From NCBI GenBank assembly GCA_024036415.1, contig JAMWET010004066.1, forward strand, positions 258,501 to 322,500: DNA of 64,000 bases. The letters are read 5' to 3'. The stretch comes from Prochilodus magdalenae. Lineage: Eukaryota; Chordata; Actinopteri; Characiformes; Prochilodontidae. The notes beneath the pieces were generated by a model. It searched no databases. It had not been told where the DNA came from and saw only the letters and a list, made by a program, of their open reading frames with translations. The position numbers were made by a program, and so were the translations under genes. This document shows, piece after piece, positions 12,701 to 27,567 of this stretch. The number at the start of each line of letters is the position of its first letter. Positions within the stretch are counted from its first letter, which is position 1.

Positions 12701-15700
12701 GCTTTAAGGCCACCTTTCAAACAGCAGTAAGTACAGATGTAAAATATTAAGCAGTGGATTGCATTTCCACTAAGACTACAATATTAAATGTCATTTACGT
12801 TACTTTCTTTAACAGAAATTACACAGCTAAAGCTTCACTGCTGTGTCAGCTTGGTTTAAGGTCAGGCAGTGTTTCTGTAATTAGCAGAAGGTGGTGTCTG
12901 GGTTTTGCACACAGGATTGTATGTACTTTCGATCTTATTTATTACCTAAATAGCAAAACTATAAAAACTTTAGACATCCAAGGTTAACGTGTCCACTTCA
13001 TGTAGATGTGTATGTGTGTGTGCAACAGCCAAAGAACAGACACAAGGGTGTGAAGCCCTTGCTTAAATAAACCAAAGTCTTGCAAGTTTGCGGTTGCAGA
13101 GACCACTTTTGAGTCTTTGAAGGATTACATATCTCTGGCGCACACACACATACACACATATGCATGCAGTCTCTCACACTGCCAAGCCAAGCAGAGTAAA
13201 ATACAGAGTTTGGTAGATGGCTCTAGTGTTAAAGAAAGCGAGGAACAGAGAAGAAAAAAGAAACAGACTCAACCTAAAGCATCCAGTAAAAATAAATGTG
13301 GATTGATGGACACATGTGTGTGCTGTCTCGTATGTCCATTCCTGATCCAGGACAATGCTTTAATCAGCTTTAATCTCAGTATCAGATCTGCTGAGTCAGA
13401 CTGATGGTGGTTACAGTGGTAACTGCACTAATGCTGTTGGACGGTAATTCCATACGCACTCAGGAAGTTACCTTTAGTTTCCAATATTGTGTGTGTTGGA
13501 GAGAGTAAGAATTTGCAAAGGTGTTTATGTTTTATATTCGGCCCAGTTAGGCCTTGCAGATAATTATCATATACATAATTTCGTTAGTGAAAATAAAATG
13601 GGATCCATTATGCTTTTCCCAAAGCACAAAGTTCACGCCAGAGGAAGAAACTCTCAACAGAGAAACCGCTTTTCTCAGCTCCCTGAAATGCCTCATTGGA
13701 ATCTCAGCACTTTTTCTGTTACAAGGTGATGTCATCTCATAACACAATCCTTAACTGCCTGTCTAACGGTAAACTTAACACACCCTCACACAATGCACAG
13801 AGCACTAAACCAGGAATAACTTGCCACTCTAAAACATCCTGGTGGATCAGGTCTTCCAGTTTGCAAGAAGACTCCAAGATCAAACTTAAACTGATATATC
13901 AGAGCCTGACCAATGGCACGCTGACCAATCAGAACCCACTGGGCTCATGGGGAGGCTTACAGACGCAGGAGCTCTGACAGAGCGTTTCAGATGTACACTA
14001 TTAGAAAAATATTGTGTTTTGGGAAAACTGAAGCATGTATGTCTATTCCAGTAAACCCCAAAAATCTGATCATAAACACTGAAAATTAGCAGGTTGCCTT
14101 TAATCATACAGTCTCTACAGAGAACACACTTCTGCACGGTGTAATGTTCAATTTTTTGGCTGTTTAGGGAAATATTACATACATAAATGGCCTTTGTAAG
14201 GTGACACATTTTATATTTTATGCTTTTATCATGTTTAAAAATTACATATATTTTATATATATATTACATATTTTATCATGTTTAAAATTAAATATTATAG
14301 TGCTTTCTCTGTAGCATGTTTTACTTACTTTCAGGTGGAAAATCCGAGACTCTTTCCTTGATTAAAATGATAGTTTATTAAAACTATAAAACTGTAAATT
14401 ATAATAAAGTCATTAATACTACTATTAGTCTTAGTATTAGTAGTAGAATTAGGAAAAAGCAGTTACAACATAGGATTACATTAAAGCCACCAATCCTAAG
14501 TAAAACATCTAATTGATCAGTATTTTATTAGTCTATTCTACACTTTTGTGCACCCTATTGCCACTTTAACCATTCCCATGCTTCTAATTTTAAATCAAGG
14601 ACAGCTGTGCCTTCCCAGCTAAATCTGTTCCCATAGTAGTCAGTGATGTTATGTTCCCTTTATAAAGAGGCACAGACATTCAAAAAACCAACTACACAAA
14701 AACAACATAGCTGTTCTGCAAATTTCTTTCTCATGTGCACCTAGAAGTGCACACATAATCCACTAACTTAATATGCAAATAACGAAGTTTTCTAATTTGG
14801 AGTTCATAAAACTATTAAAAGCTACAATTAAACTTTTAACAACCACCTGCATAATAAGATCGACCATGAAAAATATCCCCATCAAATAAACAGTATTTTC
14901 ATTTTTGATAGAGGAAAAAGAAGAAAATCAGGTTCCACTTTTGCTTCAGATTTGAAAACATCCACAGGTAAATAGGTCCATCCTTCTACTGTGAGAAGAC
15001 CCCTTTTTTCTATGGGCCTGAAAAGATTTGTAGCTATCTAGGAGCCCTTACCGAGAAAAGAAAATGCATAAAAAAGAAGAACATTTGTGTCATACAACCA
15101 ATATTGACATCTGAAATGTGGAGCCTACACTGGTGGTCTATGAAAGTAGCAAAACATACCATATCTATACACATGAATCATGGGTAGGATATGTGCACGG
15201 TTGGGGATGGTGTTGACTTATTTGTTTCTGATTTAATGTATTATGATTGCGAATAACTAAAAAAAAACATTCTGGAAAAATCAAACTATCTAAAAGCTAA
15301 AGCACAATGCTGACAAGATCAAGATGTTTTAAAAAAAAAGTTTTTGAACTATGGACCGGCAACTCCAGCAACCCCAGACGCTGTAATAAAGGTAAAGGGT
15401 AGACACACTAATTGCATTATATTTATACAGTTTCCTGCTGAATATATGGTTTCTGTTTTTGCCTGATGATGAAAGATGAATAACTTGTTTTGACTGGATA
15501 TTAAAGAAATAAAGAGGTGGTTTCTGATTATTGCACAGTAGTGTATATGTTTTAGATTTTAGTTACCGTTAACTGTTTCTAATCCCTGACTGCAGGCTGT
15601 GTTCACTGCAGATTCAATCAGTGGAATAATCACCTTTACAGCCCAACCAGTACAAGTCCTGGGATACATTGTGCCAGAGGTAAGCTATTGAGAAACTATC

Positions 15701-17163
15701 CAAGCAGCCGGAATACAATGCAAATTATATAGCAAAACAATGCCAGAGATTCTTACAGCCACAGAAACGAGCTACCATATTTGAAAAACAGAGAACATAC
15801 TTTTCTCATTAGTAAGTGCAGTGTGCTGGGTCCAGATTGCCCTTTTGGAAGTGCTGTTTTTGTACACAGCTATGTCAACTTGCTATCAACTCGCACAGTG
15901 TCCTATCCTTCACCCTATCTTATGTAACTTTGTCAATAAATCTTTACAGAGTCTTTAGGCCTATAACTCATAAACCTGCCCCAAAGTGGCTGATGAGCAT
16001 GCATATCTGCATTGATTACAGTTAGATGAATAAACATGTGGAATCTGAGCTTTGTGTATGGTACTGTGTCCCCTCTTACTGCATAAAAAGCTACCTTTAT
16101 TTTTGGATGCGCTGACATTCAGCAATTTATATTGCTATGGAAACACCAAATACAGGCTTGCTTTATCAGATTATCAATAAAAGGCAACACATATAGTCCT
16201 ATTCAATTTGTCTTTTTGATATAAAGTCAGACTGTGACACAAACAAAATTAAAACTATGAACCTCTGAAGTTCTGGACATGTTATTTGAAAGACAAGAAT
16301 AGATTAAACACAAATAACTGATTTGTCCTTCAGGTTTGGTATTAACTGTAAAGAAATCAGAATGATACATGGTATCTCATAGTGTAGTTGATCGTTCATC
16401 AGAGCCTTATGCAAACTTTAAGAAACCTCCAACCTTATTGCTCCATTACAGTATTAACACAGCATTATATTGAATAAGCCTCTCCCAACACCAAAATGTA
16501 TGGAGAAAAGAAAAAAGGGGTGAAAAGGTCTCTGCCATGTAAATAGGCCATAAACAGCTTCAGGAGCAGGGAGGCATAAATCATTGGGGTTCTGTTATCA
16601 CATGGCCTTTCCCTTGCAGCTATTCTGCCTCCAGTGGCTTGAAACTTAAAAGGGTCTGCATAATCATTCTTCTTCCTTCGAATCATCAACGGGACGCTAA
16701 TAACTAGATATGCAATTCTTTCCCCTCTTTCATAGGGACTCAACTATTTGGGAGCGCAATGGAAGTTGGCCAGAGGCAAAAATATAAAACCCTATTCCAG
16801 GTGCGTGCAGCCACAGCTATGGGTGGCGCAGGGGTCAAAGTGCATAGCTGAGCTGGGTTTAGCTCATTCCATTTATCAAAGGGAATGTTCGGGCATGCTA
16901 GTGCTGCATAGTTCACTGTTACCAAAAGTATTGTAGCGCAAAAGAGGTAGGTAGGATCCACTGAATGCCACACCTGTGGACTAGCCAAAAATCTATTTTT
17001 TTAATGATTAAAAAAGATGTATTTTTCTACATGTTTTTTTTTTTCAAATAATGCAGAAAAATACAATAAATAAATGTTTCTATTTGGACGGCGATGATAC
17101 CTGAACCAAAACCATTGATCTGAGGTCAGTAGAATATGACCTTATATGAATATACTTTATATC

Positions 17164-17644
17164 TACAACCCCAAATCAGAAACAAATCGGGACAGTATGG
17201 AAAACTAAAAAAAAGGTATTAAGCTAAAATAATCACCTAAGTAATTATGTGATTTCAAACAGGTAATGCCAAATGTGATTGTAATCATGATTTGGTACAA
17301 TCATTATCCAAAAAAGGCTGAGTCTTTGAGGAGCAAGGATGGGGAGAGAATCCCCAGTTTGTCAACAAATGCATGAGAACTGGACTGGCCTGCCTGCAGT
17401 GTGTGGAGAATTTTGAAACAAAATATGACCCTCTACCTTTACACACCTTAACATGTGTTTTTAAGAAGAAGGGATAAAATTGCATCTGAAACACTTGGTA
17501 TGCTTAGTGCCAAAACGTCTTCTAAGTGTTATGAGAAGTAAAATAAAAAATGAAATAAAAATCTAAGTAAATGTAAGGAACATTGTGCTTTATCTACTGC
17601 ATTTTCTATATCCCCACCTTTTCTGATTTGGGGTCAGGGCGTGT
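17164..17644 (+). mobile_element. Internally deleted Tc1-like DNA transposon
   Basis: The left end reads TACAACCCCAAATCAGAAAC and the right end, on the opposite strand, begins ACCCCAAATCAGAAAAGG, giving imperfect terminal inverted repeats. Between them lie remnants of a plus-strand Tc1-type transposase that I recognise from teleost genomes. An N-terminal part (around 17315-17375) runs straight into a C-terminal part (around 17375-17500, with WRILK-like and LSAKTS-like coding). The catalytic middle is missing, and stops and frameshifts are present. It is an immobile, non-coding relic of about 480 bp. The exact right boundary is uncertain by about 10 bases. Confidence 0.75.
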
Positions 17645-20600
17645 AACATGCCAAAATGTTCTTATTACTATCACAATTTGGATCAGAATGCCCTTTTCTA
17701 ACTGCATCATGGGTAAGGTCAGTGGTACATGATATTTAAAGACAAACTTAAAACCAAGTATAAAGCCAACAAGAACTATGTATAAACAATAAGGGGGGGA
17801 CGCCTTAGTTTTTTAAAATGTATTTGAACCAACTGTCCTATCCAGTGTATCCAAGACAGAATGTACATGTACATAGCCACTTGATGAGACTGATCAGGTA
17901 TTAGCAAAAGACAGCAACGCTGTGACCTTGTTGGCACTCTTTTGGCACCCTGTCGGAGCCAAGTTGCCACCTTGGTGCCGTCATAGGTGGGAGTGTTTCC
18001 AGGCTACGGCTGTCCGTACACCATACTCGTAAACGGTTTCACAGTCATTCGCACAGTGATAAATCATGGCAACACAAAACACCTACCCTCGTAAAAAGTG
18101 GTGCGCTCCAGAAAAGCGGTGCACTCCAGCGCCAGTTCAGCGTTGCTCCGGACCCCTTGACTTTAATGGGCATTTTGAGTGACTGTCAGGTCTGATGAGT
18201 TTTGGGGCTACTCTAAACGTAAAGCCATTTTTGGGTGTATGTGTTAAATTGCCCTTTTTTTTTAAACATCTGTACTAGATTTATTTGACAAGCTCGGGCA
18301 AAGCAGTTATAAAACAATTTTTATGAGGTTGAAAGGTGGAAAAAGAATCACTTACTCATTTTCATTCCCTTGGATTATAATAAATTACTAAAAAATAAAA
18401 TAATAATTGACTACTGGTCAGCAAGTACACTGCCCATCAAAAGCTTAGCAACCTGCTTTATCTTTTTTTATTTGCAAAAAATGTATATATACATTTATAT
18501 GTGCATCAAAGTGTCTTCATTACTATACAGTGTTGTGCCTTAATAATAATATTACAGTCAACAACACACATACTGAAACCATTACCAGCTGACAGTTCTA
18601 AATGCTGACATTAAAACAAGGGACCAAAATGAGTGTCACTAATAACAATTCGGTTTTGATATGTGATTCTGACTGTCTTCCTCTAACTAAACCTGTTTTG
18701 TTTGAAACTGTACATTACATGTTTGCAAAACCAACAATGAAAAGCATTTATATTAAAAGAGCATTCTAAAAGGCTTTTAACAGCTCATGTAGCTCATGTA
18801 TCTTGACAAAAGCACAGGAGTGAAAAAAGACCACCATCAAATTCTGAAGAGAATCGTCAGGGTCTCATTTTACTTGTCTGACCCACCCACTGACATGTCA
18901 AACTCCTTTTAGACTAAAAGAACACATTTCAGTCAGCACCCCTGCCAAAGCTAACCAAACCTCGAGCGTAGCGCGTCTTTCGAACCGAAATACCAAAGGG
19001 GATTTAATTGTGTGTGAAGAGAATAAAACATCCAAACGTAAACACTGAGGCTTACAACTGCAGTCGCAATTACACGGCCGCAAATATTTGAATTTGTGGT
19101 TTTGACTAAGGAGTTTGTGATGGGCTGAACAGCTGCAGTGCTAGGCTCACATGTGAGTGTGCTGAGAATGGCTCCGAATAGCCGGATTTAGTAATATGTA
19201 AACAGATCGTGTTAGTGAAAAAAATTAAATGAAATAGAGGCACGGCACAGCTCAAATGAAAGTATCCGTGCAGGTACCTGTATTGAGTTACTGTGATCTG
19301 GGCCATGGTTTTAAACACTTCCACATGTTCCTCACAGACCACCATTTCTCAGGCATCAAAGTGCATGTAAATTAAAATGGCTAAAATACTTTTAGTGTGT
19401 AAAAAGTTGAATGAAAGCTTTGTCAGTTCAGCCGCAAAACATACCTATATTACACCATTTTCAACTTATGTCACTAATGTACCGCTTAAAGAAGGATTAT
19501 TAATGTTTTAATCTGAATATGAAGTGAAGCAAAAGCTGTGCAAGTTAAAGAATGTTAAAATACAAATAGCAACAATATGACACCATTTCTTCAAGTGCAC
19601 ACCCTGATGTACAAAGACACAACGAAACAAAAACTCATGAACTGGTTCGCACACCCTGTGGTGTCACTTGGTATTGCAATAAGTAACTTCTTTTTAGAAA
19701 TGATTTAGCTTGTTCTTGTTCTACTGCACATCTACTGATACAGTTATCATATTACAAAATGTTAAACTGTATTAGTGAATCAATAATATGGAATGATGTA
19801 AGCCCAGACTGTATTACTTCAACCACAAAAAATATATATTTAAAAAATGTATGTTCAGCAGAGCAAAGGTAGGTATTGTGATAACAGTTAACAAACAATA
19901 TGGATGAGTTGCCTATCGCTGTTGTGGGAACCAAACCTCCAAATGGTAAACAAACAATGATTAATAATACACAAACAATGACAACCGCCATGAGAGTGTG
20001 TGTGTCAGTGAGAGACAGTGAATGACCACACTGGTTTTGGGATTCTGCAGACTCTCTTCGAAATGCATATGAGGGAAATTCCAAAGCATAAACAGATCCA
20101 AATACCGAACAAACTCCATATTTCTTAGAACCGCAGTTCAGATTATTCACATAATTCAGATTATTTGTTGTAGACAGTCAGAAGCTTTGGTTATGTTGCT
20201 CATCCTTGCTCTCTGTGTTAAATATGTGTCTGTAAGAATGACTGACAATGTAACAATATGGAGGATATAATGTTGGACACATTTCACACTGTTTATAAAT
20301 ACATAATTAGATTATTTGCAGGTTGTGTGTTTAACCTGAATAGAGATATAACAGGAAGCCTGAGCGTACAAAAGAGAAAATGTCTCATGTCACAACCTCA
20401 AGGGTATGTTCTCAGTACTTTTAGTTAGGAACCATAACTATATATCCAATCCTGGATATAGTATTTAGTATTTTTCCTCAGGAATGACTTATTCATTAGT
20501 TAATTGGCTGCTTCAGGTGTTTAGGCTAAAGGGGCAACTCTAAAATGTGCAGGATAGTGGTACTCTAGGATCAGGAATGAGAACCACTGGTATATTCAAT

Positions 20601-21609
20601 TGCAATTATTCTATACACCCTGGTTCTTTGTGCTTCCTGTTCACTCTTTAACAAAAGAATATCTTGTATGACACCATATTGTAAAGTAAAAAAGTAATGA
20701 GGGATATCTATGCAAGCACATTAAACAGTGGTTCTTTATCTATATAAATAAGGTTGAGGGGGACTGATAAACAATATATATTTTAAATATTTAATAGAAT
20801 AAGCTATGGTCAGCAACTATAAACTTACAAGGTGCACATACCTATACAGTAGGTGACTCAAGCTGCAACTTAGGTGTATTGCCTAGTACTAGCAGAGAGA
20901 ATGAAAGAGAGAATGAATCCGGATGCTAGGCTCCAAGGCAAAGGGGGGGGTATCACTTTCCCTCACCTCTTTCTACCCAAAGCCTTGTAAAGAAATCCCC
21001 ACTGGAAAAGGCCATGAAATGTAGCCCTTGTTAGGCCTACAGAGCAGCAAGCAGGGACTGCCCTATTAGCCCTGTGTCTGCTTTCACTCACACACTTCCT
21101 GTAGCCACCAAGCTCAGCAGACTGTGAAGCTCTGCTGCTACTGCCACATCTCACACACATACACACATACCCACAAGCCATCGTATGAAGACGAATGCAA
21201 TGATAAGTCACTAATAGGGTTGTACACGGGTCCTCGAGTACGCGGTTAACCGTTTATAGAGTGCCAGTATCTGAATACTAAAATCAATATGTTTGCTGTG
21301 TTTCATCAGGAGAAGGCAGAGAAAATATACAGATCAACAGTTTAAAGAAATGCTGATTGTTTATGTGGAAATTAACTGATGGACACGTCTGAATGTAAGC
21401 TGAAAGCAAAGCTTTTTCAGCCTAAATGAAAGTTATTTTATATTTTTTCATGTAATAAAAAGTTGAGAGGTTCAATAAAAAGTCTTTCAATATAAAACTA
21501 TGGTGAAATGATTTTAACGTATATCAGTGATTGTTTCCAGGTTATGACTATGTATTACTAAAACTACACATCCCAATGCTTTAAACTGTGTCATTATTTG
21601 TGGAGAAAA

Positions 21610-22370
21610 AAAAAATGTCAGTCCAACAACATTCTACCACACCCATGTTTAACAGATGGGATAAGATTTGTATGCTGTAATGCTGTGTTGTCCTTTCTCC
21701 AAACATTCTGAATGCTTCTCATTCAAGCAACAACAAAACAAATGGTTTAATCCGTCCACAAAACATTGTTCTGATAGCCTTCTGGCTTGTCAATGTGACC
21801 TTTAGCAAACTGCACATGGGCAGTCTTCTTTTTGGAGAGCAGTGGCTTTCTCCTTGCAACGCTGCCATGCACACGACTGTTGTTCAGTGTTCTCTGATGG
21901 CAGATTAATTAACATGAACTAATGTGAGAAGGGTCTTTAGTGGCTAAGAAGTTACCTTAGGTTCTTTTGTGACTTACAGATTTTAGTCGACCACTCCGTT
22001 CCATTTGTACACAATCCATCTGTCTATGTATTGGTGGAGAGAAATGTTTTTGCAACCTTTTCCAGCCTGATGAGCATCAAAAACTCAGAAGTCTTATTTG
22101 TTTGTTCCATGATGCACTTCCACAAATATGTGTTGCGAAGACTTTGATAGATGGCTGTTCTTTAAATAAACCAGGGGGCCTACTCAAACCAGATTGTTGT
22201 GCCACTGATTGAAAACACCAATTCTAATTTTACCTTCAAATTATCTGCTTTAGCCACTTACAAATATGTAAAATCGGATACTTTTTCAACTCATTGCAAT
22301 AAGTAAATGACTAAGTCTAATAATTTTGTTTAATTTGGTTCTCATTTTCTCAAAATTCCTCGCCATTAAA
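21610..22370 (-). mobile_element. Decayed Tc1-like transposase, minus strand
   Basis: Read on the minus strand, this stretch follows the order of a fish Tc1 transposon: 5' non-coding part (22180-22370), start of the transposase (near 22100, in the region encoding the helix-turn-helix), then the section covering the catalytic domain (about 21880 down to 21630). Characteristic plus-strand segments are CCACAAAACATTGTTCTGAT at 21758 and TTTTTGGAGAGCAGTGGCTT at 21830. The 3' end is missing or too decayed to place, and several internal deletions break the frame. It is a dead relic; family assignment is from memory of teleost Tc1 copies. Confidence 0.75.
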
Positions 22371-23224
22371 ACCCATGAATGCCACCTTGGATTTATACAG
22401 TTTCCAAAAATCTAACCCCAATGCAAAATACGTCAAAAGCACCATACTTTTCTAGTAGGCGACTTTCCTGAAGTTTAGAATTAAACAAAATGAAAACACA
22501 TCAATAAAATAAATACGTAGGTCTCCTGAGGAGTTACACAATATGAGTAATTTTACGCTCTAATATACTGAAGGCACCAGCAATGAAGAAAGCTGGAACA
22601 AACTGCTTTCAAGTCACCTACTGAATTATAGGCTGCAAGTGCTAAAACACATCTAAACATCGCATAGACTATTAATCATCATCAAAGGGGGTTAACATTT
22701 CCTTATTCCATTTTCTTCAACTTAATTGCACCATTATTTCCCCTGCTTACTTCATTCCTCTTCTCCCCTTGCCCCCTTTCAGATAAGAGTACTAAACTTT
22801 TTTTTCTGCTTACACTCTGGCGTGACAGGACTGGATTAAGCACTTGTTAGCCATTAGCTAGCCATGCATGCTTATCAGACGTTTACTAAAACACATTATC
22901 ACACTAATCAGAGGATTTTAGACAGAAAGGATAATGGACCTCATTGGTCATCTCTGATTGTGTGAGAAGTCATCTACAGGTCAGGCAATTCTTTCTTTGC
23001 ATGCCATCAGTCTTTTTGGGCTATCCTTTATAACACTTTAATTTTTCACTTCCTTTAGCAATGATAATTATTCTAAATATGTCTAATACACCGATAAGCA
23101 GTTTTTGGACATATAGGAAAGTGTTTTGCGATTAAATCAATCAATTTACAATTAATTCAAGTCAAGAGTTATCCCACTATGCTGTATCCTGTTGGTTTGC
23201 GTTCAGTTTACATCCTGTATCAAC

Positions 23225-23375
23225 AGTGTCTGCCCTTCTGTTATTTTCATTTTTCCCTGTGTTCAAAACTGCACCCTGTTCACTATATTGTGCACTATTT
23301 TGGGACGCAGTGCATGCAAACAACAATGCATTGCAAAAAGTAGTGCACAACTGATGTACCCTAGCAAATACACAG
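23225..23375. repeat. Possible interspersed repeat fragment
   Basis: The segments CCCTGTTCACTATATTGTGC, ATTTTGGGACGCAGTGCATG and AGTAGTGCAC resemble a short 'tagtgcacta' repeat common in fish genomes. The ends are not clear and the class is unknown. Low confidence. Confidence 0.3.
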
Positions 23376-25670
23376 AATACAGTGTTGTAATAAGGAAACC
23401 TGTATAATCTGGTTTTAACCTTGTTTACAACCATACAAATCTATCTAGTGTTCTATTTCAGACATAGCTTTTATTTGTGCCAATAAAGAAGAAAAACTAA
23501 AATTTGTAAAACAAGATTATTTCTGTAAAGCAATAACTTTTTGTCAAATGTAAATAATCAAAATTGTGCCTTGTGCCATGCATTGAAACAATGGACTTCT
23601 AAAGGCTATCACTTTCAAAATATTACAAATACAAATATTGACAGAATATATATGTTAACTATATAAAAAATCATTTGTTCCCAATGAAAGGGGCAAATTT
23701 AGCATGAGAACAACTCCAGAACAAGGTGGAGTTTCTCCACCTGCTTTGAGAAAATTTACCAGTGTCTTTACTGGCAGCTGGAAGCTCGGTTGAGGGGTAT
23801 CTGTATGTTGGATGGCGTGGGCATTTGCCCATTGAGTGAAAAAAAAAATCACTGTTACAGTCTGTTCACAACTAGTCAGAATTTTTCATGTACATAAAAT
23901 ATTACACCTGTATATACTTATATGAATAATAATAAAGATTTTCTGCTGGTACTGTTACTACTACTGTCTGCTAAACCTAGTACATACTAATATTCATCAT
24001 ACAGGCACCGCTGTCTGACCATGTGCATTCTATTCTATTGTAGTGAACTGAAAATCTGAACCACAATCTGCTCACAAGTTTTCATGGAGTAAGGGTCTCA
24101 CACCTAACCCTACAAAAACTGGATGCTGCAGTCATGTTTCTTGTGTCTCCCTCCTCTCAAAATGAAACTATTATCTCATTTTGGGTCAACATCCTTGGCT
24201 TGAGCTGATTTTGGAGATACAGTTTCACATTAATGAGGCACAAAACACACAGGCTAAATGTCATCTGAATAAACTGCACAAAGAAGGTATAACTAAATTA
24301 TTCAAGAAAATAAGAAAATTAAAAATATTTTCCAATGTATTGTTACTTGTATGGTAAGTTTACTGTTGATGACATACAGCTACCCTAATGATTATGAAAA
24401 TATCTAGAGCTTTAGTCATCATCAAAAATAATTATGGCCTCCAATAAATTATATTCATCCTTTATATTCAAATATTAGCATCATATCAGGAGCAATGTTT
24501 GTATTTGCATCAGAATTTCCTATATTACTGAAAACAGTGATTCCAAATGATGGAACCATAGCATGTAGCTTGGATGACCAGCTACGAATCCAATCTTGTT
24601 TGTGGATGCCATTGTCCTTATCTATCACCATTGGGTGTCAACAGCCCAACTAATGTGACAAAGAGCCTTAATTACTTCACTGAAGAGGTGTTAACAATAT
24701 CTTCCATAGACACGATTCATTTGGACGAGCCAAAGGTTTGTCAGCATTTGCTTGTGTACACAGCTTAGGACACAAGGTGACATTCTAGACCCTCGGTCAG
24801 ATTCCTCCCATGGCTTTCTAATCAGATAGATCTAACCTCAGTGATGGGTGTTTAGTTACACTGGAATTGTTAACGTCGTCACTCATGCATTCCACATTGT
24901 CTTTCACCTGGCATACGTAAACATGGTCTGTCTTGTAGAGGGGGTTTCCTTATCTTATCAGCGTTTTGTTTCTGGAGAGGTAAACAGATGCTTTGTGGGA
25001 AGATGCTTTGCCAGGGCGACCACACACAGAAAAAAGCCCGCTATACAGCAGTGTGGATTTGTCTTCTTATGAGTTCTTTCTTTTACCTATTAGCACTTTA
25101 TTCCAGGTTTAGCAGTGGTTAACTACAAGTAACTTTGAGATATTATGTCAAAGTCTCTGGTGCCCTGGGACTGGATAATGAACATTCTGGCTCTATGATC
25201 CAGTTTCTGACATGAAGCCTAATCCTTCTGAGCAACTTCTGCATTTGTAGAACTCACTATTTAATACTTATTTGTTATAGTGCCAAACTTGGTTCGCCAT
25301 ACAATTCAATTCACTGTACAGATACCATCAGTGATATGCATGCACAATTAAATTGCATTCGGTGCATAACTGATTTTACTTTCCAACAAAAACTCTTAAT
25401 TTTAAAGCAGTATTGGGCAATACTCAAGGTTTCAGCATCAGATCTGAGAAATAATGAAGCTACACTGTGCTGTGTTTGGGAGAGAGGAGGGACTTTCTTT
25501 AAGAATGTTGCTGAGAGAAACTGTGCTAGGCAAAGAGCATTTTCACTCCAGCCAATTTATTTTATTTGGAGCAATGTTATGAACTGTGCCATCTCAGAAA
25601 CAGGTTCCACTGACTTCACCTTTCTCTCAGGGAATTTGAAGATGGCACTCCATTAAACCTGGGGTTTACT

Positions 25671-25688
25671 GTGTGTGTGTGTGTGTGT
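25671..25688. repeat. (GT)n microsatellite, short
   Basis: Nine GT units, followed by GTTCGCATGTGTGC. Intron 4. Confidence 0.9.
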
Positions 25689-27392
25689 TCGCATGTGTGC
25701 ACGCTCTACACACCATCATTAACATTAAAAGTGAAGTCATGCCTTCGCAGGACTACTAATAAAAGCCTTTTACACCCACGTAGTTTACACACAGCTACAG
25801 CTACAGGACACAGATTTTAGCTATAGGCAAAAGCAGTGATTTCAGCCCTATTTCAGCCAGATTGGAATGAAATGTAATGTGTAATGACGTTTGTCTGGAT
25901 TTAATTAGTTGATTGATAAAGAGCAAAATATCTAATAATAATAGAACAACAAAACAACAGTAACTACAAAGCATGCCTATAAGTAGGTTTTGCTATTCCA
26001 TGACGAGGCCTGAAACAGGGCTGTTACCACACAGAAGACCTGTTACCATTATTGCCAGACTTGCAAATATAGACTTGCAAAAAATCACACATTGCATTAA
26101 TAGTGCCTCCTGAGTAAAACTAATCTAGCTTTAATAGACCAGATTTCAAGCACTGACTTGCTTCAGTCTCCTGTGCCCCACTTCAGCCAACACCAACCTC
26201 AAGAAACTTTCAAAGTTGAGAGGATCCCTTGATTTTATAATCCCCCAAGCTTGTAGTCTGGAGTTAAATGAAGCAAGCAATAAACAGATCGCAGGGGTCT
26301 ATAAGTGGTCTGCTTTCTGTTTGGATCACTGGTAGACCTAGTCAGGGAGTCACCAGTCCCTTTCTTGCAGTGGAAGTCCAGATAGACTGAGTTAAATGTC
26401 AACATGCTAAGCCCTCTCCTCACTGCACGAGTGCACTGCTCACAAAGAAAAGAATTTAAATCATTTGCTCTAAGTAGGCATAATCAGATTTGGGGCTCAT
26501 TTCATTTAATGTCGGCTCTGCCGATGATGTGCAGGTGACCTCACGTTGAACTGGAGATGATGCTGAAGTCAAACATTTACTGGTTAAAAGCTAATGAATT
26601 TCCAAGATTTGACCATGTAGATAATTTTACCATGACTATTATGTACATCAACACAGTTCTCTTTTAGGTTACTTATTTTTTGCATTAATGACATATTTTA
26701 TGTAAGAAACCCAGCACACAATTTACTCCATTACTCAATTTAGTGTAGTAAAGATACCATTAGTATCTTATAAAAAAAATATTTAAAAAAATGCTTTATG
26801 GATTCCATATTAAGCATAAGATTAATGATTTTGTGAAAGTTATTCACCAAATCCATCTCCTAACTGCTTTAGTCCACAAAATGTTCCATGTGTTTCATGT
26901 ATGTTTGTACTTCAAGTGCTTATGAAAGGGAGCAAATACAGATGAATCCAACTCAGTCACCACATAATCTTACTTAATCTGTGTGACATGACCGCACTGT
27001 TTTTTTTAGCAGTGGTGTTGCATTTGGGTTGAGAGTTATTTTCTCAAGAACACTATGCAACACTTAAAATCTGCAGGTGGATGTTTCTGTTTCCTTTGAT
27101 GTATTAAATCACAGGTGCAGCTGTAGCTCAGGGCAGAGCCAATTCCATGGTGATTTGCCTTTCCCTTCATATGTTTCCTCTTTCATTGAAACAGAACTGA
27201 AAATGCAGTGTATAACAGTAAGACAAGCACTAAAGTACTACTTGAGATTCTACTTGCTTTACCAAAGAAAGCTGTGTAAAGTAATTTGTAAAGGATTTGA
27301 CTGAGTTAGTGTTAACGTTAGTACATTTCACCAACTTCCAACAAATTGCCCAAACTGAAGAGTACAAAAGGCATATTTTGAAAAGTACCTAC

Positions 27393-27567
27393 CTGCTCCA
27401 AAAGCAAAGAAGAAGCTTTTATCAGGGTGCTCCTCGAGCAAAGCTTTGACCCTCTTGCCCATTCGCTCGTTGCGTTTGTAGATGAGCTCCTGCCGAAAGT
27501 AGCTGTCAATCTCCTGAGCTGTAATTTGCTCACTGGGCGGCAACGTGACGTTGTTAAAGTTGGGGAC
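27393..27567 (-). CDS. trabd2a: trabd2a exon 4 (residues 272-329 and first base of codon 330)
   Basis: The exon has 175 bases: 58 full codons plus one base. It encodes [20 protein letters not shown], then [20 protein letters not shown] and [18 protein letters not shown]. The single G at 27393 completes a glycine with the first two bases of exon 5, so the second GxxH motif (GAGH, 328-331) is split by intron 4. Acceptor TTATTCCAG; donor GCAG|GTAGGT. The basic stretch [12 protein letters not shown] is characteristic of this family. N277 (NVT) is a potential glycosylation site. Confidence 0.96.

Larger units (their letters stand above)
2390..27392 (-). other. trabd2a intron 4 (25.0 kb)
   Basis: This long intron has a GT donor at 27392 and an AG acceptor at 2390. 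It contains two decayed Tc1-like elements (17164-17644 and about 21610-22370), TG microsatellites at 6738-6776 and 25671-25688, a 12-bp-arm hairpin at 4400-4428, and a CTCF-like motif at 5136-5148. The remaining sequence has only short chance reading frames. Segments around 7,770-7,960, 9,930-10,450 and 16,490-16,760 look less repeat-like and less AT-rich than their surroundings, but I cannot show that they are conserved. I see no nested gene. Confidence 0.7.
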